Part shown: piece after piece, positions 24,904 to 34,198 of the stretch
Numbering within the stretch: position 1 is the first letter of the stretch
Layout: the number at the start of each line of letters is the position of its first letter
Assembly (NCBI GenBank): GCA_965214015.1
Contig: CBDCAS010000020.1
Coordinates: 62,001 to 126,000, forward strand
From: CBDCAS01 sp965214015
GTDB taxonomy: Bacteria > Pseudomonadota > Gammaproteobacteria > Coxiellales > Coxiellaceae
DNA: 64,000 bases
Reading direction: 5' to 3'
Translations under genes and position numbers: made by a program
Notes under the pieces: generated by a model
Databases searched by the model: none
Seen by the model: only the letters and a program-made list of their open reading frames with translations
Told to the model about the DNA's origin: nothing

Positions 24904-26874
24904 TTAACGTCTTTCTGTTTTTGCAGGTGCTGGTAAGAAGACACTCTGTTCATGCGGCATCCCATCATAGTCAGGCAAGACTGATACATCATAGCGACTC
25001 ATAAGACGCCCTGATTTCATGGCCATTTGCTCTGAGCGTATATAATGATAACGTTTTCTTGTTTGAAGGCCAGCACGTATCCGATCATTTAAAATAATTG
25101 GTTTAATAAAGACCATAAGATTTTGTTTCTCTACACGATGCGACTTGTAACGAAATAAATTACCTAACAAAGGAATATCGCCTAAGATAGGAATCTTCTG
25201 CACCCCTTCTACTCTATTACGATTAATTAAGCCTCCCAATACTAAAATATCCCCACTACGAACTAATACATGAGTTTTAATTTTACTCACATCCAAAATA
25301 GGATTATCAATATCACCGGTAGATGATGGATCAATCGAATTATTCTGTTGCTCAATCTTTAGACGAATCATATTGTTAGGACTAATTTGTGGCGTTACTT
25401 TTAACGATAATGTGACATCTTGTCGCTGGATGGTATTAAAGGGCGTAATCTCATTATTAGTCCCTGGTACAGTAGAAGAATATTGACGATTCACTAAACC
25501 AATATTTTTACCATCAGCAATGGTCGCTTTTCCATTATTTAGCACAACAATGGATGGAGTCGCTAAAATATCAGAAGAGGTATTGCCTCTTAAAGCATGA
25601 ATAATAGCGCTTAAATTACCGCCTGAAATAAAACCTACCCCATGAGTTACTTTCATAGCAAAGACATTAGGTGCGCCTAATGTGGCTTGTCCAGAGGCTA
25701 CTCCTGTTGCCGAATCCACAGTACTTGTTGAGGTGCCATTACTATTCACAGTACCCCAAACAATACCGAGTTGACTTAACAAGGTTTCATCGACTTTCAC
25801 TACAATAGCTTCAACAAGCACTTGGCTGGGGCGAATATCTAGTTGTCGAATCACTTTACATAAACTATGCACTATATCTGAGGAGCCATGCAAAATAATG
25901 GCGTTATCATTTTCTTCAGCTTGCACTGAAACACTACTATTTATGCCTAAGCCACCTAGACTGGTTTGTCTGTTTCTAAGTTGTCCTGCATTCTTACCAC
26001 TGGCCACTTTCATTAAAATAGGAGCCAGTTTTTTAGCTTCTAAATAGTTTAATGACACTACAGTCGTTTTATCATCATGGGCGACCGTTCGATCTAGTTG
26101 ATCAATCAAATGTTTCATACGGGTGATATTCTCAATATTCCCATTTAATAGAATGCTATTGCTTCGATCATCTGACACAATCGCTACATTCACTACTCGA
26201 TTCTCAGAACGGATTCCACTTTGTAATGACTGTAGAATTGTTACTAAATTTTTAGCGATAGCATGATGTAGATGCACAATAGAAGTCAGATTTGCACTCT
26301 TACTGTCCATTTTATGGATAATTGATACTAATCTAGATAAGTTATCGGCTGAGCCTACTAATATTAATGAGTTTGATGGGAGATAAGCATCTACATGGCT
26401 CCAATCAGGCATCATACTATGGAGGATCGGGACCAACTGCGAAGCAGAGACATGATTTACAGCAACTACTCTCACAACGACCTGGTCACTATGCTTTGCA
26501 TGCAGGCGAGAGGCTAGAACATCCCCATGTACTTTAGCTAGCATGGCCGGAACTATTTTTACGGCTCCATCGGCTAAAGGAATTGCTTCATAACCCAGAA
26601 CCTGTAACATCGACAAAAAAGCTTGGTAAATTTCAGCTACAGTCATTGGTTTTTGTGAAATAAAAGTGACACTCCCCTTCACACGCTGATCAATAATAAA
26701 ACTCTTACTCGTTAGAATAGAAACCGTCCGGATGACTGCTCGAATATCTGCATCCTTCAAATTCCAAGTCTGTTTTCCTATAAAAGCTGATTTTATGGGA
26801 GTGGCTGCCCATACTAAAGTCGCTGTAACAAGCAATACACTTATTAACGATATTTTAACCAATCGAGCACGCAC
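24904..26874 (-). CDS. gspD: GspD, type II secretion secretin
   Basis: The 656-residue protein starts with GTG at 26874 and carries a Sec signal peptide ending near TLVWAA. An N0 domain follows (LKDADIRAVIRTVSILTSKS), then three N1-N3 ring modules (for example VVAVNHVSASQLVPILHSMM). The secretin barrel domain contains VLVEAIVVKVDETLLSQLGI, LATPSIVVLNNGKATIADG and GDILVLGGLINRN. It forms the outer-membrane channel of the T2SS. No S-domain pilotin site is obvious. It is the first gene of gspDEFGHIJKLMC. Confidence 0.96.
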   Translation of the reverse strand: MRARLVKISLISVLLVTATLVWAATPIKSAFIGKQTWNLKDADIRAVIRTVSILTSKSFIIDQRVKGSVTFISQKPMTVAEIYQAFLSMLQVLGYEAIPLADGAVKIVPAMLAKVHGDVLASRLHAKHSDQVVVRVVAVNHVSASQLVPILHSMMPDWSHVDAYLPSNSLILVGSADNLSRLVSIIHKMDSKSANLTSIVHLHHAIAKNLVTILQSLQSGIRSENRVVNVAIVSDDRSNSILLNGNIENITRMKHLIDQLDRTVAHDDKTTVVSLNYLEAKKLAPILMKVASGKNAGQLRNRQTSLGGLGINSSVSVQAEENDNAIILHGSSDIVHSLCKVIRQLDIRPSQVLVEAIVVKVDETLLSQLGIVWGTVNSNGTSTSTVDSATGVASGQATLGAPNVFAMKVTHGVGFISGGNLSAIIHALRGNTSSDILATPSIVVLNNGKATIADGKNIGLVNRQYSSTVPGTNNEITPFNTIQRQDVTLSLKVTPQISPNNMIRLKIEQQNNSIDPSSTGDIDNPILDVSKIKTHVLVRSGDILVLGGLINRNRVEGVQKIPILGDIPLLGNLFRYKSHRVEKQNLMVFIKPIILNDRIRAGLQTRKRYHYIRSEQMAMKSGRLMSRYDVSVLPDYDGMPHEQSVFLPAPAKTERR

Positions 26875-26897
26875 GAATTAAAAATACCTTCTCAAGT

Positions 26898-26914
26898 CAA
26901 TTGAAAATCAATTG
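26898..26914 (-). repeat. perfect inverted repeat in the gspD upstream region
   Basis: CAATTGA and TCAATTG flank a three-base loop. It lies 24 bases before the gspD GTG, between gspD and fba (same strand). It could be an operator for gsp or part of an fba 3' end; no T-run accompanies it. Confidence 0.4.
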
Positions 26915-26938
26915 TAACACGATGACTAGTGCAAACTA

Positions 26939-28033
26939 CTACACTTGTGAAGTATGGCGTTGATTGAATAAATGAACTCGCGGATTAAGCTCACCGGCTT
27001 GATAAGCCTGTGTCATTGCTTCTAAAGAAACCACCTGAATTTTACTGGCATTACCAGCAGCACCAAAAGCTTCATAACGTTTTTTACAAATAGCCCGCAT
27101 CGCTTTAATAGCTTCACTTAAATAGCGACGTGGATCAAATGCAGCTGGATTATTTACTAAATAACGACGAATTGCACCTGTAGAAGCCAGACGCAAATCC
27201 GTATCGATATTGATTTTACGCACACCATGTTGAATCCCTTGCTGAATTTCTTCAACAGGCACACCATAAGTCTTGGCAATATCACCACCATATTCATTAA
27301 TGACTTTTAACCACTCTTGCGGAACAGAAGAAGAGCCATGCATGACTAAATGAGTATCAGGAACTCGCTTATGAATCTCTTTTATACGATCAATAGCAAG
27401 AATATCTCCTGTAGGAGGCCGGGTAAACTTATAAGCCCCATGACTTGTACCAATGGCAATAGCAAGCGCATCTACTTGGGTTGCTTGAACAAATTGCGCG
27501 GCTTGTTCTGGATCTGTTAATAGTTGTTCTTTATTTAAAACACCCTTGGCTCCTGAGCCATCTTCATCACCGGCCTTGCCCGATTCTAAAGAACCTAAAC
27601 AGCCCAACTCACCTTCCACCGATACACCACAGGCATGGGCCATTTCGACTGCTTGAGAAGTGACATTCACATTGTAATCATAAGAAGAGGGCGTTTTCAT
27701 ATCTTCTTCTAAAGAGCCATCCATCATGACTGAAGTAAAACCCAACTGGATAGAGCGTTGACAAACAGCAGGAGAAGCACCATGGTCTTGATGCATACAT
27801 AACGGAATATGGGGCCACTCTTGCAGTGCAGCATGCATTAAACCATGAATAAACCTAGGACCTGCATAAGTACGAGCACCTGCAGAAGCTTGTACGATCA
27901 CTGGACTATCGGTTTCATCAGCAGCCAGCATAATGGCTCTCATCTGTTCGAGATTATTGACATTAAAGGCAGGAACACCATAATTGTGTTCAGCCGCATG
28001 ATCTAAGAGTTGACGCATTGTCACTAAAGACAT
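26939..28033 (-). CDS. fba: fructose-1,6-bisphosphate aldolase, class II
   Basis: The 364-residue protein matches the Calvin-type class II aldolase: YGVPAFNVNNLEQMRAIM, PLCMHQDHGASP (zinc His) and GCLGSLESGKAGDEDGSGAK. GTSHGAYKF, MHGSSSVP and VRKINIDTDLRLASTGAIRR follow. It splits or forms fructose-1,6-bisphosphate with a zinc centre. It is the last gene of the tkt-gap-pgk-pyk series, preceded by an AAGGAGA ribosome site. Confidence 0.95.
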   Translation of the reverse strand: MSLVTMRQLLDHAAEHNYGVPAFNVNNLEQMRAIMLAADETDSPVIVQASAGARTYAGPRFIHGLMHAALQEWPHIPLCMHQDHGASPAVCQRSIQLGFTSVMMDGSLEEDMKTPSSYDYNVNVTSQAVEMAHACGVSVEGELGCLGSLESGKAGDEDGSGAKGVLNKEQLLTDPEQAAQFVQATQVDALAIAIGTSHGAYKFTRPPTGDILAIDRIKEIHKRVPDTHLVMHGSSSVPQEWLKVINEYGGDIAKTYGVPVEEIQQGIQHGVRKINIDTDLRLASTGAIRRYLVNNPAAFDPRRYLSEAIKAMRAICKKRYEAFGAAGNASKIQVVSLEAMTQAYQAGELNPRVHLFNQRHTSQV

Positions 28034-28043
28034 GTTATTCTCC

Positions 28044-28232
28044 TTAATTTTTTAACAGCAAAATACAGACAAGCACCACACCAATTAGTAGCAGTGCTAA
28101 AATACCTAAGGTAAAAATACTTTTTGAAAGCGCCTTGCCAGTAAAGGAGCTCGGGTTATTTTTGATCATCCGCACCATCAACCAAATCATTAATCCAGCA
28201 GTCAATAAATACAGCAATAAAGACCAATGCAT
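28044..28232 (-). CDS. small twin-transmembrane protein (DUF2909-like)
   Basis: The 62-residue protein is two membrane helices (about 4-22 and 39-60) joined by a polar loop, N-N-P-S-S-F-T-G-K-A-L. Size and layout resemble the DUF2909/twin-TM family, though I am not certain of that assignment. It sits 2 bases after pyk and 10 before fba, so it belongs to the carbon operon. Function is unknown. Confidence 0.7.
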   Translation of the reverse strand: MHWSLLLYLLTAGLMIWLMVRMIKNNPSSFTGKALSKSIFTLGILALLLIGVVLVCILLLKN

Positions 28233-28234
28233 GA

Positions 28235-29683
28235 CTAAACAACCTGACCTGCAATTAAAATCTTCATCGCATTTGTCCCCCCTCCTTCACCCAGATAATC
28301 TCCCTTAGTTAAAATCACACGATCACCTTCATGCAAAGCCTCATGCTGCTCCAAAATACCAATCGCTTGGCGATTAATATCGTCACGGGAATATTGGGTG
28401 ACATCAAACTGAATTGGATACACACCACGATAGAGTGACATACGACCTAGTGTTTTTTTGAAACGACTTAGAGCATAAATGGGCATTGCCGTACGAATAC
28501 GTGACATCATCAAAGCGGTTTCCCCTGATTCAGTTAATGAAATCACAGCGGAAATATCTAAATGATTGGCCGTATACATTGTAGCCATCGCAATGGCCTC
28601 ATCCACTCGTTCAAACTGACTTTCCATACGATGATGCGATTTTTGAGAGCGAGGCATTTTTTCAGCCGTTAAACAAATGCGTGACATAGCTTCAACCACC
28701 AATACAGGATAATCACCTACTGCCGTTTCTGCTGACAACATCACTGCATCAGCATTCTCCAACACTGCATTAGCGACATCTGATACTTCTGCACGTGTTG
28801 GCACTGTTGAATGTACCATGGACTCCATCATCTGTGTGGCAATAATGACAGGCTTGTCTAATCGACGTGCCTCTTTAATAATCGCTTTTTGCACCAAAGG
28901 TACCTCAGCATCGCCAATTTCTACCGCCAAATCACCACGCGCCACCATAACTCCATCACTGACTTTAATAATTTCCTCGATATTGCGCACCGCTTCAACA
29001 CGCTCAATTTTAGCAATCACAGCGGGATGATCTTTATGAGGACTCACTAATGCTTTTGCCTCAGCGACATCCTCTGCATTACGTGGGAAAGAAATCGCGA
29101 CATAATCCACTTGCATTTGATGAGCAAACTTAATATCGTCACGATCTTTATCAGTTAGCGCTTTGGCTGATAATCCCCCTCCCTGACGATTGATACCCTT
29201 ATGGTTGGACAACACACCACCTACTTCTATAAGACAATGAATTTTAGAGTCCTCAACTTTTTCAACGACTAAAGTGAGCCGACCATCATCAAGTAACAAC
29301 ACATCATTTTTACTCACATCCTGAGGTAATTCTTTATAATCAATGCCCACAGTTTTTTCAGTGCCGACATGAGAGTCTAGTGAGGCATCTAATATAAAAC
29401 GTTCCCCTTTTTCCAGAGTCACTTGGTCTTTTTGAAAACTAGCAACACGAATTTTAGGACCTTGCATATCTGCTAAAATTCCCACCACACGTCCGCATTG
29501 TTGCGCCACACTACGCACTAATTCAATGCGCTTTTTATGTTCCTCATGAGAACCATGTGAAAAATTTAATCGAACCAGATTAACTCCTGCATGAATTAAG
29601 CCCACCATGATGTCTGGATCATCCGTGGCTGGACCTAAGGTAGTAATAATTTTAGTCCGACGAAGTAAATGATGATTATGCAT
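28235..29683 (-). CDS. pyk: pyruvate kinase
   Basis: The 482-residue protein has the family motifs in order: R-R-T-K-I-I-T-T-L-G-P-A, VRLNFSHGSHEEH, K-G-I-N-R-Q-G-G-G, AISFPRNAEDV, IAKIER (catalytic Lys), DGVMVARGDLAVEIG, and ATQMMESM. The C-terminal regulatory domain is complete. It makes pyruvate and ATP from phosphoenolpyruvate and ADP. It overlaps pgk by 8 bases. Confidence 0.95.
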   Translation of the reverse strand: MHNHHLLRRTKIITTLGPATDDPDIMVGLIHAGVNLVRLNFSHGSHEEHKKRIELVRSVAQQCGRVVGILADMQGPKIRVASFQKDQVTLEKGERFILDASLDSHVGTEKTVGIDYKELPQDVSKNDVLLLDDGRLTLVVEKVEDSKIHCLIEVGGVLSNHKGINRQGGGLSAKALTDKDRDDIKFAHQMQVDYVAISFPRNAEDVAEAKALVSPHKDHPAVIAKIERVEAVRNIEEIIKVSDGVMVARGDLAVEIGDAEVPLVQKAIIKEARRLDKPVIIATQMMESMVHSTVPTRAEVSDVANAVLENADAVMLSAETAVGDYPVLVVEAMSRICLTAEKMPRSQKSHHRMESQFERVDEAIAMATMYTANHLDISAVISLTESGETALMMSRIRTAMPIYALSRFKKTLGRMSLYRGVYPIQFDVTQYSRDDINRQAIGILEQHEALHEGDRVILTKGDYLGEGGGTNAMKILIAGQVV

Positions 29684-30872
29684 GCGCTCTTGCTCGCTTC
29701 TCTAAAACGACAATTACAGGCAATGGCTTATCTTCTAAGTAGCTAAGAAAAGCCCCACCTCCTGTAGAAACATAATCTATCTTATCTATAACGCTACATT
29801 GCTCAACAGCAGCCACTGTATCACCACCACCAACAACAGAAAAGGCAGAGCTTTTAGCAATTGCCTCAGCAAGAATACACGTACCTGTTTCAAAGGCAGG
29901 AAACTCAAACACACCGACAGGACCACTCCAAATAACCGTTCCTGCCTTGTGTATTAATTCGGCATAAGCCTGTGCAGTTCTAGGGCCAATATCAAGAATC
30001 ATCTCTCTTTTTGACACAGCATCTAAGTTACGAACTCTAGCCTCTGATTTCGCTGAGAATACATCAGAAACCGCTACATCAATTGGCAAAGCTAACAATA
30101 CATTTTTCTCTCTAACGCAATTTAGTACTTCTTTGGCAAAAGTGATTCCCTCTGCCTCGTACAAAGAGCCACCTATTATATATCCCTCTGCTGCTAAAAA
30201 AGTATTGGCAATCCCACCACCGACAATTAATACCTCCACTTTATCTAAAAGAGAACGTAACAATTGAATCTTGGTCGATATTTTAGAACCACCCACAATA
30301 GCTACTGTTGGTGATTTAGGCTGTGTTAAAACCGATGATAAAGTGGTTAACTCCTCCAATAGTAGAGGGCCGGCACACGCTTCTTTAGCATACTGAGCTA
30401 CACCCACTGTAGATGCCTGGACACGGTGCGCTGTTGCAAATGCATCCATCACGAAAATATCACATATCGAGGCCATTTTTTGAGCAAGCTGTAGATCATT
30501 AGAGTGCTCACCAACATTAAAGCGCACATTCTCACATAACATCACTTGGCCTGGTAGCACATTCACCCCATTGAGCCAATCTTTAACTAAGCAAACCTCT
30601 TGTCCCAGCATACGAGTTAGTTCCTCTGCCACAGGCTGCAATGAAAAAGATTGATCAAACTCACCCTCTTTAGGGCGACCCAGATGAGATAACAACATAA
30701 CCGCTGCGTTATTTTTTATTAGTGTTTGAATCGTCGGCAGAGCACGATGAATACGCTCATGATTGATAATAACACCCTTCTTAATGGGAACATTAAAATC
30801 TTCACGCACCAAGACTCGCTTATTCGACACTGTAAAATCGGTTATTTTTTTCAACGCAGAGACCTCGATCAT
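29676..30872 (-). CDS. pgk: phosphoglycerate kinase
   Basis: I start it at ATG 30872, which overlaps the gap stop (ATGA) and gives MIEVSALKKITDF, rather than at an in-frame start inside gap. The 398-residue protein shows RVLVREDFNVPIKKG, L-L-S-H-L-G-R-P-K-E-G, VAIVGGSKISTKIQLL and the hinge/nucleotide loop VVGGGDTVAAVE. It converts 1,3-bisphosphoglycerate and ADP to 3-phosphoglycerate and ATP. Confidence 0.95.
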   Translation of the reverse strand: MIEVSALKKITDFTVSNKRVLVREDFNVPIKKGVIINHERIHRALPTIQTLIKNNAAVMLLSHLGRPKEGEFDQSFSLQPVAEELTRMLGQEVCLVKDWLNGVNVLPGQVMLCENVRFNVGEHSNDLQLAQKMASICDIFVMDAFATAHRVQASTVGVAQYAKEACAGPLLLEELTTLSSVLTQPKSPTVAIVGGSKISTKIQLLRSLLDKVEVLIVGGGIANTFLAAEGYIIGGSLYEAEGITFAKEVLNCVREKNVLLALPIDVAVSDVFSAKSEARVRNLDAVSKREMILDIGPRTAQAYAELIHKAGTVIWSGPVGVFEFPAFETGTCILAEAIAKSSAFSVVGGGDTVAAVEQCSVIDKIDYVSTGGGAFLSYLEDKPLPVIVVLEKRARAHA

Positions 30873-31882
30873 GTCGCTGCCATCATAGCTAAAGTGGTAT
30901 TCAACATTCGATTTGAAAAGCCCCATTCATTATCATACCAAGAAACCACTTTATAAAGACGATCTATTTTACGCGTTTGAGTGGCATCAAATGTGGATGA
31001 GGCAGAACAATGATTAAAATCAGTCGATACCAAAGGCTCATCATTGTACTCCAAAATTCCTTTTAATGAATGATCAGCCGCTGCTGCTTTCATAGCTGCA
31101 TTAATCTCATCAATACTGAGCTCTGCGCAACTACATTCAAACGTTAAATCCACAACAGACACATTAATGGTGGGAACACGTATTGCATAACCGTCCAATT
31201 TTCCTGATAACTCCGGCAACACTAAGCCAACAGCGGCTGCAGCACCGGTTTGAGTTGGAATCATCGATTGCGTTGCAGAACGCGCACGTCGCAAGTCGCT
31301 GTGATAGCTGTCAGTTAGTGTTTGATCATTAGTATAAGCATGGACTGTCACCATCAAACCACGGCTTAGACCAAATTGATCTAATAGAACTTTTGCCACA
31401 GGCGCCAAACAATTGGTAGTGCAAGAGGCATTAGACACAACCGTATCTTTTGCAGTGAGTGTGCGCTCATTAACCCCATAGACAATTGTCTTCACATCTT
31501 GGCCTGCAGGTGCTGAAATAAGCACTTTTTTCGCACCAGCCTCTAAATGAGCCGATGCTTTTGCTTTACTTGCAAAAAAACCGGTGGACTCTAACACAAC
31601 ATCAACATCAAGTGCGCTCCAAGGAAGTTTTTTAGGATCACGTTCAGCGCATACTTGAATAGTATCGCCATTGATTATTAAATCTTTACTATCACTAGAG
31701 ACCTCGCCTGGAAAACGACCATGCACACTATCGTACTTGGTTAAATGCACATTAGTTGTTAAACCCCCTAGATCATTAATGGCTACCAATTTTATCTGAT
31801 CACACAGACCCGACTCATACAAAGCACGAGTAATATTACGCCCGATACGCCCATACCCATTAATTGCAACACGAATAGTCAT
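30869..31882 (-). CDS. gap: glyceraldehyde-3-phosphate dehydrogenase
   Basis: The 337-residue protein has the NAD-binding start VAINGYGRIGRNITRAL and the catalytic segment S-N-A-S-C-T-T-N-C with Cys154. The substrate part AYTNDQTLTDSYHSDLRRAR and the end SWYDNEWGFSNRML follow. It is a standard phosphorylating GAPDH. It follows tkt by 24 bases and couples to pgk by a 4-base overlap. Confidence 0.95.
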   Translation of the reverse strand: MTIRVAINGYGRIGRNITRALYESGLCDQIKLVAINDLGGLTTNVHLTKYDSVHGRFPGEVSSDSKDLIINGDTIQVCAERDPKKLPWSALDVDVVLESTGFFASKAKASAHLEAGAKKVLISAPAGQDVKTIVYGVNERTLTAKDTVVSNASCTTNCLAPVAKVLLDQFGLSRGLMVTVHAYTNDQTLTDSYHSDLRRARSATQSMIPTQTGAAAAVGLVLPELSGKLDGYAIRVPTINVSVVDLTFECSCAELSIDEINAAMKAAAADHSLKGILEYNDEPLVSTDFNHCSASSTFDATQTRKIDRLYKVVSWYDNEWGFSNRMLNTTLAMMAAT

Positions 31883-31906
31883 TGACTCTGATTCTCCTCT
31901 TTGAAA

Positions 31907-33931
31907 TTAGCCAACCCCACAAACCTTGCTTTTATGAAGCAAGGTTAACATGGTTTGCTGCGCACACTCTGCACTGATCCCAAGATCTGCAAAGACCTGC
32001 TCTTTTGGTGCTGATTTACCATAACGTGTCAGACCGACAATCGCTCCCCTATCACCGACAAACTGATACCAATAGTCGGGAACACCCGCCTCAATGGCTA
32101 CACGCACTTTTACCTCTGGTGGCAATACGGAATCTCGATAAGCAACAGTCTGCTTTTTAAATACTTCACAACAAGGCATAGACACTACTCGAATAGTCAT
32201 GCCTTCTAACGCCATTGCCTTGGCTGCCGCCATCGCCAGGGATACTTCTGAACCTGTTGCAATAAAAATACCTTCTGGCGTATCACTACCTGCCAACAAC
32301 ACATACCCTCCCCGAGCAATATCATTAATACTAGTTAATGAACGCGATTGAGGCGATACATTTTGACGCGTTAATAACAAACAACTCGGGCCTTGATGCT
32401 CAATTGCTTGCTGCCAGGCAAGAGCAGTTTCCGTTAAATCACAGGGACGCCACACTCTTAACCCAGGAATCATACGCAAGCTGGAGGCATGTTCAATGGG
32501 TTGATGGGTCGGGCCATCTTCACCTAAACCAATCGAATCATGGGTTAACACATAAATGGTACGTAATTGCATTAATGCCGATAAACGAATGGCATTGCGC
32601 GCATAATCTGAGAATACTAAAAAAGTACCCGAATAAGGTAGCACGCCGCGATGCAATGCCATACCATTACTGATCGCTGCCATACCAAATTCACGGACAC
32701 CATATTCAATATAGTTGCCCGAAAAATCACCACGATGAATGGTCTTTGATTGCGACCATGCGGTGCAGTTTGAGTCTGTTAAATCGGCCGAGCCTCCCAA
32801 TATCTCAGGTAATAAAGGCCCGTAAGCCTCTAAACATGCTTTTGAAGCTTTACGCGTTGCCATAGAATCGACTGACTGCTGCGCTGCATGAATAAAAGTG
32901 TTGGTCTTTTCACTCCAACAAGTCGGTAGATCCTGATGAAGGCGACGCAAAAACTCTCGAGCTAATTTTGGATAGGCACGCTCATATTTAGCAAATCGTT
33001 GATTCCACTCATCCTCTAAACCTTGCCCCCGCTTGCGTTGATCCCAGGCTTGATAAATCGCATCAGGAATAACAAAAGGCTCGTGCTGCCAATTCAAAGC
33101 AGCCCGCGTTAATGCCACCTCAGCCTCACCTAAGGCGGCACCATGTGCCTTTGCTGTATTGGCTTTATTGGGCGAACCAAATCCAATCTGAGTACGGCAA
33201 CAAATCAATGTAGGCTGTGTAATATCACTTTTAGCCTCTTTAATCGCTGCCAAAATAGCAGCAAAATCATGACCATCGACATCTGCAATCACTTGCCAAC
33301 CATAAGCATCAAAGCGCTTTGGTGTGTTGTCTGTAAACCAGCCGGCCACATCACCATCGATAGAAATACCGTTATCATCATAAAAAACAATTAACTTGCC
33401 TAAACCTAAAGTACCCGCTAACGAACATACCTCATGGGAGAGTCCTTCCATCAAGCAACCATCCCCCACAAAGACATAGGTCATGTGATCTACTATATTA
33501 AAAGGATCACGATTAAACTGAGCTGCCAGATGTTGCTCAGCAATAGCCATTCCTACAGCCATTGCTAAACCTTGCGCAAGAGGTCCTGTGGTCGTTTCCA
33601 CTCCAGGGGTATCTCCATATTCTGGATGACCGGGTGTTTTTGAGTTCAATTGACGAAACTGCTGGATTTCATCGAGGCTCAGATCAAATCCTGTAAGGTG
33701 CAATAACCCATATAACAGCATAGCACCATGACCGTTAGAGAGTACAAAACGATCGCGATTAAACCAGTTTGGATTCGCTGGATTAAAGCGCAACTCATCC
33801 CGCCACAACGCTTCAGCAATATCAGCCATCCCCATAGGCATTCCAGGATGACCCGAGCGAGCTTTCTGAACAGCATCCATGGCTAAAACACGAAGTGCAT
33901 CCGCTAATTTACGGCGTGAAGGCATCGACAA
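31907..33931 (-). CDS. tkt: transketolase
   Basis: The 674-residue protein is full length. It has AMDAVQKARSGHPGMPMGMA, the thiamine-diphosphate motif beginning G-D-G-C-L-M-E-G and ending in D-D-N, G-S-A-D-L, and THDSIGLGEDGPTHQP. The C-terminal domain is complete. It links the pentose phosphate pathway to glycolysis. It is the first gene of the carbon operon. A TAGGAT ribosome site and the structured leader at 33948-34028 lie just upstream. Confidence 0.95.
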   Translation of the reverse strand: MSMPSRRKLADALRVLAMDAVQKARSGHPGMPMGMADIAEALWRDELRFNPANPNWFNRDRFVLSNGHGAMLLYGLLHLTGFDLSLDEIQQFRQLNSKTPGHPEYGDTPGVETTTGPLAQGLAMAVGMAIAEQHLAAQFNRDPFNIVDHMTYVFVGDGCLMEGLSHEVCSLAGTLGLGKLIVFYDDNGISIDGDVAGWFTDNTPKRFDAYGWQVIADVDGHDFAAILAAIKEAKSDITQPTLICCRTQIGFGSPNKANTAKAHGAALGEAEVALTRAALNWQHEPFVIPDAIYQAWDQRKRGQGLEDEWNQRFAKYERAYPKLAREFLRRLHQDLPTCWSEKTNTFIHAAQQSVDSMATRKASKACLEAYGPLLPEILGGSADLTDSNCTAWSQSKTIHRGDFSGNYIEYGVREFGMAAISNGMALHRGVLPYSGTFLVFSDYARNAIRLSALMQLRTIYVLTHDSIGLGEDGPTHQPIEHASSLRMIPGLRVWRPCDLTETALAWQQAIEHQGPSCLLLTRQNVSPQSRSLTSINDIARGGYVLLAGSDTPEGIFIATGSEVSLAMAAAKAMALEGMTIRVVSMPCCEVFKKQTVAYRDSVLPPEVKVRVAIEAGVPDYWYQFVGDRGAIVGLTRYGKSAPKEQVFADLGISAECAQQTMLTLLHKSKVCGVG

Positions 33932-33947
33932 ATCCTATAAATTTAGG

Positions 33948-34028
33948 CACTGGATTGAATTGAGCAACGATCTATAGAGCCTTATAGGCCATTGGTTGCT
34001 CACCTCATCATAACTTGTCATTCCAGTG
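33948..34028 (-). promoter_or_regulatory. nested hairpin in the tkt 5' leader, possible RNA regulator
   Basis: Three nested inverted repeats share one centre. The outer arms are CACTGGA (33948-33954) and TCCAGTG (34022-34028). The middle arms are TGAGCAAC (33961-33968) and GTTGCTCA (33995-34002). The inner arms are CTATA (33972-33976) and TATAG (33983-33987). The element ends 17 bases before the tkt start codon. I recognise no known riboswitch. It could be an attenuator, a protein-binding site or a small RNA. Confidence 0.5.
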
Positions 34029-34198
34029 ATTATTATCTTTAAAAAGAGGGATTATCCTTGATTCCAACCTTGGGTGCAATTCTCTCATCTACTGAATTGA
34101 TATAAGCCTCTGACACAGAACATGTTATGATCCCGAAGTTTCTATTGATTCCACAGAAGGGGCTGTGGAGAGAAAAGTATCAAAAGGATCTAAGAACG

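Noticed and set aside
34127..34198. Upstream in-frame start for glmS
   Set aside because: It would add 24 residues before the catalytic Cys, which must be N-terminal after Met removal.
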